Both the position numbers and the translations under genes were made by a program. DNA of 64,000 nt from Liolophura sinensis. Taxonomy: Eukaryota; Mollusca; Polyplacophora; Chitonida; Chitonidae. Positions 55,874-64,000 of the stretch are shown in pieces. The notes under the pieces were generated by a model. It saw only the letters and a program-made list of their open reading frames with translations, was not told where the DNA came from and searched no databases. The stretch covers positions 2,234,001 to 2,298,000 of the forward strand of contig NC_088301.1 of NCBI RefSeq assembly GCF_032854445.1, written 5' to 3'. Positions within the stretch are counted from its first letter, which is position 1. Each line of letters begins with the position of its first letter.

Positions 55874-56329
55874 TGGGTCTGTTGAAGGTTTTTGGACTTC
55901 CTGGACGTCTTGTATAAGGCAGATTTTTTCCTTACAAAATCCTGTCTAGACAGCAAGATGACTGGCCGTTGTTTCTTGACCTTATCTGTCTTGGAGTATT
56001 TACGCATGGTACGGTAATGCAACCCACTAGAAATGGTGACAGGCACCAGCTCCTCGCCCTGACCATTTGTAAAAGCCGGAAGAGATTCATCTGGGGTATC
56101 GCGTGGACTCCCCCATTTCAGACATACTGTCCTCCAGGCCCGTCACCATCCCTAGAGTCCCCAGCTATCACAGCACCCTCATCAATAGGAACGGCGACCA
56201 GTGCGGCATCTGGAGCCGCGCTGCACAATGCCTCGCACGTTTCCTCTTTTGTCGCCGCTGACTGTGAAGGGAAATTGACTAAAAAGGTCTTCCGTTGAGT
56301 CTCCTTCCTATTTTACCTCTTCGGCTATT

Positions 56330-57280
56330 AATCTATAAGCCACTAATGGCTCTGTGAACCGCAAGAGACAGGGGTCACCTTCCCGATCATCCAAGACAGG
56401 AGCTGCAGTGTCCTCTGTGTTTATTTTGTCTGTTTCCTTAATGCGGTCAGCTGACACCATCTGTATTTCAGTGTCCGAGTCCCTATCTCCGCAATCACTG
56501 TCTTCATTATTATAGTTATCTTATTTTCCTTTTCCATTTTTTTCCAGTATCGTTATCACAGTCATCATCATTACCGTCTTCCTTTTCATTATTATTTTCA
56601 TTATCTGATTTATTATTCGGTTTAGTTTCATCATTGTTATCTTTATTCGTGTCATCAAGATCAATGTCTGACTCTACATACTGCTGAGGGCAACCCCTTT
56701 ACCTGTGACCGTCTTTTTTTCATTTCAGACATTCATTTTTCAAGGGACAATCCTTTTTTAAATGGTCGGTACTGTCACACAGGTGACAGGCCCGCACCTG
56801 ACCCAGAAATCATGCAAAACATAGCCCAAAGATAGAGCCAGTCCATATGGCCACAGGGATGGTGGATTTAATGCCACCCATCCCATCCCTTCTAGTCCCA
56901 TTTTCTAATGTTCTGTCGAAGAGGTAGTACTCCCGTTCTACACTGTGTACCGTGCCATAGGTATTTAGTGCTGCGCTTATTCGCTTATTTGGAATTTCCA
57001 GACGACTTTTTACGCTTACTAATATCCTGGTCTGCTCAACCTCATATATGGGGCATTCGATACCACGGAAGACGAAGTCTTCCCCGAGGAGCATTTCTTT
57101 AATGTCCTCGTTGGCAACGGTGATATTCCACACCCCACCTCCTACATGGACCAACACTCTCTAAATATTAGGCCCAATACCGAGCCTATTTCTCAGATAG
57201 TGATAAATGTCGATAGGTTTCACACTACCGGCCTTCATAGTGAGCTTCAAGCTCAAGGGTCGGATAATGCGAAAGGCCAT
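56330..57280 (-). pseudogene. Tx1/L1-like ORF1, with zinc knuckle and acidic tail
   Basis: A candidate start at 57280 gives MAFRIIRPLSLKLTMKAG. One stop near 57163 precedes an open run (56810-57157) with VHVGGGVWNITVANED and SVKSRLEIPNKRISAALN. After a stop at about 56807, the same frame has CHLCDSTDHLKKDC, a CX2CX4HX4C knuckle (56755-56800). An Asp/Asn/Glu-rich stretch follows (VESDIDLDDTNKDNND, 56490-56680). Knuckle plus acidic tail fits Tx1-like ORF1 proteins. Confidence 0.7.
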
Positions 57281-57807
57281 GATTTGCGGAAAAAACCCTG
57301 CTGACACGTCCAACTATGTGGACGGTCAGCCAGGGAATGAACTCAGACTAAAGCACTTGTCTCCGAACTATACCAATAGCCTACTAGTAGCCTTTCTGCA
57401 CAAAGACACGAAAGGCCTCTAACTAGCTTCCGGGTCAAACAAATTTGTACCAGAAGACACCAAGCTGGTGCAGCAGTCACAATACGCTTGTGCCTGTTAT
57501 GCAAACTGGAAAGAATGGAATTCAACCAGCTCTTGTCCCAGAAAGCGACCCTAAACAAATAACACCTATAGGCCGAAAACACAAAGCCACGAAAAGTGGC
57601 ACCCCGGCCACGCCGTGCAGGCTGACCAACCGGCCACGCCGACCAAACACCAAAACGTCGAAAAACTGGTCAAAATACTAAATTCCCAACTACAAACTGT
57701 ATCAGAGGACTAGAAGAATCTGAGTAAGAAAAACACACAAGAAATCACCATAAAACTAGAGATATCAAGTCAGACAGACGGAGCGATCAGATAAGTCCGA
57801 TATTGAG

Positions 57808-57810
<3 letters not shown>

Positions 57811-57842
<32 letters not shown>
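57811..57842. repeat. (TA)n microsatellite
   Basis: About 16 TA units at the junction of the Tx1-like element and copy A15. It may have grown from the target site duplication. Confidence 0.9.
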
Positions 57843-57848
<6 letters not shown>

Positions 57849-58361
57849 TATTCCCACCTGATGCTATAGGACAATGGTTCTGAAGTATTTTGTAACAGAA
57901 TCGCTTAACATGCCATCAAAGAAATCATATAGAGTGCTGTGTAGAATCTTTGCCGAACATGAGCAATATTTACACAGTGAACTAAGATATGTTTGACGCC
58001 ATTTTGAGCATCAAATCCAACAAGTTCAGGGGCAGTGCCTACGTCGACAAATTGTGACTTTCAACGAGAATGACCAATACAACACTTTGTTAAAATTATT
58101 TGATCTGTACGAGATATACCCTGTGTATAAGAAGTATAGCCAATGACAGGGTTAATAGCGTGCAGTTTATTGTGCACCTGTAAATCCCATTCACCCTGTC
58201 AAAGGCGACGAATATACTTGGGAATATTAGACTTAAAATCCGTATACAGGAGTTTTACTCTTGATATTTTCCCGGTCAACGACTGTATTTCGATGTAAAC
58301 CAATATGGCTTGATATCCAACAAAGTATATCTTTATCTCTTTTTAATCAATTTCCCATTTA
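57843..58361 (-). pseudogene. Copy A15, RNase H remnant right of the Tx1-like insertion
   Basis: C-terminal RNase H and 3'UTR-proximal sequence (GCTGTGTAGAATCTTTGCCG, and CATTCACCCTGTCAAAGGCG near 58190-58210), heavily mutated. It is cut at 58361 by the plus-strand leader of copy A16. Confidence 0.7.
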
Positions 58362-58794
58362 GAGAATAGGACCTTAACTCTAGGCAAGCTTGTCGTAAAA
58401 GACAATTAACCTAGAGCTCTCCTGTGTGGGCCCGGTGAATATGATAAGCGAGGACGGGATCCTGGTGGCTGAGGGCGCCTTGGCCTTACGAGATCTTCAC
58501 GGCAAAACACGCGACCTGGCCCTTCCTTGGAGAAAGACGGGAGGTAGGATGGGCCCGGTCCGATTAAGCGGCTGGTCACGTCAAGCCCTACAAATGACCC
58601 CGTTTGTCATTTCTTTCAATTTCTTTGAGGTCAAGGAGATTTTTGACCAAATGCTCGGAATCAGTGTTGAAGGTGGTGGCTAATGGGTCAGTCGAGTAGA
58701 TTGAATTTAAACTTTTGGTAGAACTCAATCTGTTCGAGTATACTTTGGGTGGATTCCCTGTTTCTGGTCTCTGCTGGTCATCCACAGAGGTAGA
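58362..58794 (+). promoter_or_regulatory. Type-2 5'UTR of copy A16, 5'-truncated
   Basis: Starts at GAATAGGACC, about 25 bases inside the full leader. It contains CTCTAGGCAAGCTTGTCG with a damaged stem partner (GACAATTAACCTAGAG). A deletion removes the CCCGGTTG hairpin near 58442. The type-2 half ends at TCCACAGAGGTAGAT, where a deletion joins it to ORF1. Confidence 0.7.
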
Positions 58795-59270
58795 TAATTT
58801 TTATCAGGCCGTATATTGTTTACACTTAAACCCACCCGATGTTACTGCTACCAGCGGTTTGGCCATCGCAGGAGCCAATGCCACAAAAAAAACTGGTTTG
58901 CTTTAGATGTGCGGAAGCAGGTCACGAGGGCTTCGACTGCACAAAAACAACAAAATTCTTGAACTGTGGCGGAACTCACATGGCCTCTTCCTAGGACTGT
59001 CCTCAGTTCAAAACAGAGAAAGAAATCATAAGTTTAATATGTAGAAATGATATATCCTGCCAGGAAGCGAAGCGTCTGGATTCTGCGACGAATAGCCTTA
59101 CTAAATCTACATATGCCAATATTGTAGGAAAACCAGTGTTTCTGTGGGGGCCCAAACAACTTTTACCTGGCCCATTGGCAAAAAAACAGCCACAGAAACT
59201 GGTCATGACACTCTTGTGTGACGCGGTCAGTTCATCATCACAAACCGATTTAAACCTTATTAAAAACGTG
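58795..59270 (+). pseudogene. Copy A16, ORF1 part 1 (type 2)
   Basis: The N-terminal half is deleted; sequence begins within the PYSV..FIPNPTR region. The first knuckle is altered (CYQRFGHRRSQC). After a one-base shift in an A-run at 58886-58894 come intact CFRCAEAGHEGFDC and NCGGTHMASS, then stop-DC. ISCQEAKRLDSATN, PVFLWGPKQLLPGPLA and SSSQTDLNLI follow, before the tandem duplication. Confidence 0.75.
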
Positions 59271-59580
59271 ATACTTTGTAGCCTTGTAGCATGTCAGGTC
59301 TTGCGTTAATTGTGATGACCTTAATCTGCGCCACAAGTTGCTAGTTCAAAAACTAGTTTGTTAATGATACTCCATCAAACGCCTTTATTCTAAGTTTCTC
59401 AAATTCATCATCACAGACCGATTTAAACCTTATTAAAAACTTGATACTTTGTAGCCTTGTAGCATTTGTCAGATCATGCGTTAATTGTGATGACTTTAAT
59501 CTGCGTCACAAGTTGCTAGTTCAAAAACTAGTTAGTCAACGATACTCCATCAAATGCCTTCATTCTCAGTTTTTTAAATT
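59233..59580 (+). repeat. Tandem duplication, period 173 bp, two copies
   Basis: Two copies of a unit starting CATCATCACAAACCGATTTAA (59233 and 59406; the second reads AGACCG) differ at a modest number of sites. Both carry the ORF1 SSSQTDLNL codons and ACAAGTTGCTAGTTCAAAA. The duplication followed insertion of A16. Confidence 0.85.
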
Positions 59581-59654
59581 TGACAATAAGTATTACACTC
59601 TCGTTGGCAGGTATGGACTGTGCGTTCAGAATCACTGGCGATCTGCATTGTGAT

Positions 59655-60284
59655 CAACCACACAGACGGCGCTGTTATCCCTATGTACATATCTATCACG
59701 TACATGGTATTTAACAACATAGATGGCGCTGGTTGCCAAGTGTAACCGTCTATCTTGTATGTCATGTGTAACATCATAGATGGCGCGTCTTGTAGCAGGA
59801 GATCTTTACATATTAACGGGAAAGACGTAATCGTCCGGTATTTTTGAATCACAATCTGATCGGTTAGGGTCTGTATCGCTCGTCATCTCAAACTGTATCT
59901 GATACCCCTTAACCTGGGGCTAGGGGCTAGGGGCCGTAAAGGTAGCCTTGCTCATTACATCCGCATGATGCCTTTATGGACAGTTGCAATGAAAGCGCGA
60001 CTGCGATATTTGTTTAATTATTTGACCTGGAATTCATTCACGGACTACGAATTTTAACTTATGGATATGGAATTCATGCCTAGAATATTAATTGTCTGCC
60101 CGGCATCATAGAAAACTGATGAAACTTCTCTCTTGAGTGCTACCGGCTTTATTTCTTATTTGTATAATTTCTTACATACCTTTGTCTTTGGGAGTTAGTG
60201 TTAAACGTTGTTTTGGAAATGGATCTTGCGATTATCGACTTGGAACGCCTTTCACGGACTACGAATGGTATATGAATGTCGAAC
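59655..60284 (+). mobile_element. Repeat X, copy X2, longest copy
   Basis: Collinear with X1 from about 59775 (TTTACATATTAACGGG through GGGGCCGTAAAGGTAGCC) to the end at ATGTCGAAC (60284). Upstream are three imperfect 56-58-bp units built on A(T/C)AGATGGCGC (about 59660, 59718 and 59774), which may be the 5' part of the element. The signal-peptide-like frame starts MKLLS at about 60120 and has one TGA before VLPALFLICIISYIPLSLG. It then gives VKRCFGNGSCDYRLG and DYEWYMNV and reads into the downstream ORF1 remnant. Confidence 0.7.
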
Positions 60285-60560
60285 TTGACGCTTTTATTTG
60301 TGCTAATAAATCTAAATCACATAAACCCGTTGATTCTGCACAGAAAGCAACAGGTGACAAATATACACCTGATAAAAATCATAAAAGGGATAAAACCTAT
60401 TGCCCCATTTGGAAAGTCTCACCAAGGCCACGAGGGACCTAAGCTTGGAGCGTTGGAGGACGTTCGTCCTTCAACATCATGTGCAGACGTGATGGATACG
60501 TCATCTGCACCTGAGAGGTCTCCTAGTAGGTCCCCAAAAAAGGGTCGTCACCTTTAACGA
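60285..60560 (+). pseudogene. Copy A16, ORF1 part 2
   Basis: C-terminal ORF1: NKSKSHKPVDSAQKATGDK, KNHKRDKT, then after a shift DVRPSTSCADVMDTSSAPE and RSPSRSPKKGRHL. It matches the type-2 tails at 40839-41123 and 48440-48650. Confidence 0.75.
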
Positions 60561-60582
60561 ATATTTAACATAAATCCCCTGT

Positions 60583-61834
60583 ATGTCTACTTTAAACAAT
60601 ATTATACAGTGGAATTGTCGAGGTCTTAGGTAAATTTTATTGAAATAACACAGCTAGTTCAATTTTTAAATCCAGTCGCCATGGGTCTTCAGAAAACTCA
60701 CCTGAAGACATCCGACAAAGAGAAATTATCTCTTAAAAATTACACACGTTATAGCATCTATTGAATCTAAAAAGAACGAGGTTGTCGCGGCTCCTCTATT
60801 TTCATAAATCGTGGGTGGTCTGTCAGCAACCTGTGGATGGTCGTGGGTTTCCCCCGGCCTGTGCCCGGTTTTCACCCACCATAATACTGGCCGCCGTCGT
60901 ATAAGTAAAATATTGTGGAGTACGGCGTAAAACACCAATCAAATAAATAAATACATAAATTTTCATAAATAATATGTCAGAGCCTTGTTGACCTCGTTTC
61001 TGAGCTTCAGGGTGTAGCCCTCCGTATTACTTTGTTGGAAACAATTACTTTATGTTCGGTATATATTCCTCAATCTTCTTTGTCAGTCATAATTATGGGG
61101 GATTTTAATGCCCATAACGCCTTATGCGGCAATGATAATATAAATGGTAAAGGCAAAACATTGGAAGATTTTTTATCAAAGATGAACTGTTACTTCAATA
61201 ATGGTTCTATAACCTATTTACATACAGGTAATGGTTCATATTCTACTATCGATGTCACTATCACGTGTCCATCACTTCACAAAGATTTTTCTTGGAATGT
61301 ACATGACGATGTCAGTGGTAGACATCATTTTCCTATTGTTTTGGAGCACCTCACTTCTGTATCCTTTAGAGCGTGTAACTAGGTGGAAATTCGATAAAGC
61401 AAATTGGCTGGCATTTGAGATGTTCTGCGAGGCTGATATCACCCCCAGAGAATCTCAATGCTGCTGATGACCCTGTGTTAAAATTTAATGAATCAGCAGC
61501 TGATAGAACCGTATGAAAGACCTCGACAAGTCTAAAAGTAAACCCTGGTACGAAAACGACTGTCGCAAAGCCATGAAAGGACCGTAAAAGGGCATAGCGC
61601 AGATTTAGTCATTGTCCTAATAATAATAATTTAAACCAGGCTCGATCTTGTTGGCGGAACTTTGTTTCAGACATTACGTCCAAAACATCTAAGCTCTGGA
61701 ACATTGTTCAGAAACTTAAGGGCAAAATTAATAAAGCCAAATTGATGTACAGTATTTAAAGGATGGAGATAATAAATTAACTGAGACAATTTCCGAGAAT
61801 TATACTTCAGAATTCCAGCATATTATCAACCAGA
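60583..61834 (+). pseudogene. Copy A16, ORF2 5' part, split by a SINE
   Basis: Begins at MSTLNNIIQWNCRGL (about 60583). The LQETH site reads LQKTH (Glu to Lys). A SINE interrupts it at 60810-60959. The endonuclease resumes with VYIPQSSLS, an intact IIMGDFNAHN near 61090 and a damaged GRHHFPIV near 61320. The linker continues, with deletions, to FQHIINQ at 61834, where the 3' tail of copy A17 begins. Confidence 0.75.
60810..60959 (+). mobile_element. tRNA-derived SINE, 5'-truncated, in copy A16
   Basis: SINE body and (AAAT)n-type tail with a perfect 11-bp duplication, TTTTCATAAAT (60799-60809 and 60960-60970). It is one of the youngest insertions in the window. Confidence 0.93.
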
Positions 61835-62165
61835 ATGAATGAATGATTATGGCTTAACGCCACTTCGGCAATATCTCAGCCATGTCGTGGCGGGAACATC
61901 TTAAAACCAAGAAGCCGTGACTAGTTTTCGACATGGTCTGATGAACAATTAAAATTTTAAAGAAAAACAGACGAACATTTTTAAAAAGATAAAAAAAACT
62001 AAATGTCAGTTAAAAGTCGAAAACCACAATTGCTTTTATTGTATGCATTGAAATTTATATTCAATATATATATATATATATATATAAGAATATAATATAT
62101 ATATATAACCTAATTATATTCTCTTATACAGGCCAAGAGCCTTCAAAACACCGAAAATAGCATCG
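61835..62165 (-). mobile_element. Copy A17, 3'UTR and (AATG)n tail
   Basis: Minus-strand family A 3' end (AATGAATGAATGATTATGGC, GGCAATATCTCAGCCATGTCG). It includes a (TA)n-rich segment at 62064-62107. Confidence 0.8.
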
Positions 62166-64000
62166 TCAGCGATGATGTGAAATAAATCATGTATAGAGTT
62201 GACTGTAGAATTTTTGCCAAACATGGGCGAAGTCCACACAGTCAATTAGAATATGTTTGGTGCTCAATATGGCAACACACCCAACACACTCGGGAGCACT
62301 GCTCTCAACCAAGATGAAATTGTGTGTCAGATGAGAAGGCCCAATACGGCATCTTGTTAAAACGTCTTGATCTCTACGAGACATATCAAAGGTATAGGAA
62401 TTATAGCCAATGACAGTATGAATGGCATGCAGTTTATTGTAAACCTACAGATCCCATTCACCCTGCCAAAGGCGGCGGATATACTTAAGAATATTAGACT
62501 TCACATCATTATATGGTATTTTAACTTTTGACAAAGGTTTAGTAAGGGCAGTTTTGGCCTCCCTGTCTACGACTGTGTTTCCTGGGATCCAACAGAATAT
62601 GATATCTTTACCTCTATTAATTTGTTTTCTATGTATGGCTAATATTTTGAGGATCAAGGGATTTTTTAATTTATTATTCCTAATTGCCACAATGCAAAAA
62701 ACGAGTCGCTGCATATCACTGCCCTCTGGGCATGCCCACAAGAAACATGTGACCGCCTCTGCCGAAAAGATTGAAGACAAGGATGGAAGACAAAGAGAAG
62801 CAACTCGCTGCTCTAAGACAGCTGCACTTGCAACCCTGTCCCCATCCTTTGACCCCTCGGTAAACATAAATTTGTAATCTGAATATTTACCCTTAATTCC
62901 AGCAAAACCTTGCTGAATTATCAGAGGATTTGTATTTGATTTATTATATTTACGTAGATCAAATATCAATTTAGGTTTTGGCAGAAATCATGGAGGGGAC
63001 TCCGAAAAAGAAACCGGAGCTATGTCCCAAAGTTTAATGTTGGCTTCCACAATATGGTCTCGAACACGAACAACGAATGAAGGGATCTTGTTAGGACATT
63101 TGGTATACTTGTCTACATAAAGTGGATTGAAAACACAGTCGTAGGCAGGGTTTGTTGGATGTGCTTTCAGATTTATAACATATTGAAGGCTCAGTTTTAT
63201 ACACCTGTGATGTTTTAGCACGGTACCTTATCAGGAAGTCATCTACATATAAGAACCCTCATGTCAATATTTTTAGCCAAACTATTTATTTTTACGCTAA
63301 ACAGTGTTGGTCAAAGGATACTGCCCTTGGGCACACCCAGCTCCTGCTCATAAGAGTGGGCCCCACCCTTACCTTAAAGAAACGATCAGATAAAAATTCT
63401 GATATAAATATTGGTAATCGATCTTTAAGGCCTATATCTAGAAGGTCTGTTAAAATACCATATTTCTATGTGGTGTCGTAGGCCCTTTCAAGGTCGAAAA
63501 ATATCGACACCACATGATCGTTATTGATAAAGCCATCTCGAATAAAGGTTTCGAATCGAACAAGGTGATCTAGAGTCGATCTACCTTGCCGAAAACCACA
63601 TTGTATATTAGAAAGTAACTTGTTGGTTTTAAGAAACCAAACAAGTCTATCATTTATCATCCATTCCACAGTCTTACAGACGCAGCTGGTAAGAGCTATG
63701 GGACGGTAATTATTTGGATCTGTATGATCCTTACGCGGTTTAGGGACCGGGATAATACACGCCTCCCTCCATGAAGGTGGAAAATTACCAGTTATCCATA
63801 TATTACTAAGCAAATCCAAGTGTCTCAGGAGGTAAATGGTCAAGAAACTTCTAACACATGTTATCAGGACCACAAGTAGTATCGTGTGCCTTTTTAAATA
63901 CAGTTTTAGGTTCATCGAAGTTGAAAAAAAAACGATTATAATTCTCTAAATTCTTAGAACAAAAGGGCAATTTAATTTTCTGTTTGAGGTCTTCAATATG
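62166..64000 (-). pseudogene. Copy A17, ORF2 (RT and RNase H), runs off the window
   Basis: RT fingers (63466-63915) keep NYRPIALTSCVCKT, RQGRSTLDHLVRFETF and motif A FFDLERAYDT. Motif B is damaged near 63320-63350. Motif C is intact YVDD near 63250. A deletion at about 63230 removes the start of the thumb. RNase H (62445-62969) is one 174-codon run in which TDGS reads TEGS, the SDS block is lost and WIPSHIGIHGN is shortened to WIPGN. The Cys/His C-terminus is near 62190-62330. It should continue to the right as endonuclease, ORF1 and leader. Confidence 0.8.

Larger units (their letters stand above)
52716..57842 (-). mobile_element. Tx1/L1-like non-LTR retrotransposon, decayed
   Basis: An element of about 5.1 kb with ORF1 (zinc knuckle), ORF2 (endonuclease, RT, zf-RVT) and a 3' end reading GTGTATTAAAACCAAAAAAA on the minus strand. 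Both ends sit in TA-rich sequence of the A15 3'UTR, and a (TA)n run (57811-57842) lies at the 5' side, so the insertion site was probably TA-rich. A plus-strand reading at 57440-57770 (VEKLVKILNSQLQTVSED) looks coding-like but could not be assigned. Confidence 0.8.

Noticed and set aside
57440-57770. Plus-strand coiled-coil-like reading (VEKLVKILNSQLQ)
   Set aside because: It looks coding-like but has no start, no homology I recognise and an in-frame stop. It could be upstream sequence of the Tx1-like element or another fragment, so no separate gene was called.
1-64000. CRISPR arrays or bacterial operons
   Set aside because: The repeats are dispersed retroelements and microsatellites, and the gene structure is eukaryotic.

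Overview
The window is animal nuclear DNA: AT-rich, with GT-AG/GC-AG splice signals, a TATA promoter, tRNA-derived SINEs, several LINE lineages, an LTR element and a DNA transposon. It suggests a marine lophotrochozoan, most likely a mollusc. That is inference from the mix of retroelements and I cannot confirm the species. No bacterial genes, rRNA, functional tRNA or CRISPR array was seen.

About three quarters of the window is made of copies of one non-LTR retrotransposon family, called family A here. It has a structured 5'UTR, an ORF1 with CCHC knuckles, an ORF2 with APE endonuclease (EN), reverse transcriptase (RT) and a C-terminal RNase H, and a 3'UTR ending in an (ATTC)n-type tail. The RNase H places it near the I/Nimb group. 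Every copy is broken. Minus-strand copies: A1 (1-1496), A2 (1497-6207), A3 (6208-9243), A4 (9244-12223), A5p (13813-14632), A5 (14633-19470), A9 (27876-28880), A10 (35061-35350), A7 (37591-41846), A14 (43232-48257), A15 (52478-58361, split) and A17 (61835-64000). Plus-strand copies: A6 (19471-26727, split), A8 (26728-27875), A11 (35398-37217), A13 (41847-52372, split) and A16 (58362-61834).

These copies carry other insertions. There is a 1,031-bp DNA transposon with 18-bp inverted ends (15026-16056). A Gmr1-like Ty3/gypsy element has gag, then protease, then integrase, plus one LTR (20899-24924). A Tx1/L1-like LINE lies at 52716-57842. There are six tRNA-type SINE copies, and three copies of an unclassified repeat X that encodes a signal-peptide-like ORF.

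One host gene is supported, on the minus strand. It has a TATA box at 34053-34060, a probable 5'UTR exon, a signal-peptide exon at 33729-33765, and a 450-nt exon at 13025-13474 encoding a glycosylated ectodomain and a membrane helix. The two coding exons join in phase across an intron of about 20 kb that is filled with the transposons listed above. A decayed copy of an uncharacterised multicopy gene family lies at 29100-31090 inside that intron.

The observations most worth following are: a strand-specific A-to-G hypermutated tract in copy A7; a 3' tail shared by the SINE and the family A LINE; the X repeat with its preserved secreted-peptide frame; 5'UTR swapping between family A subfamilies; and the PR-IN-first order of the LTR element.
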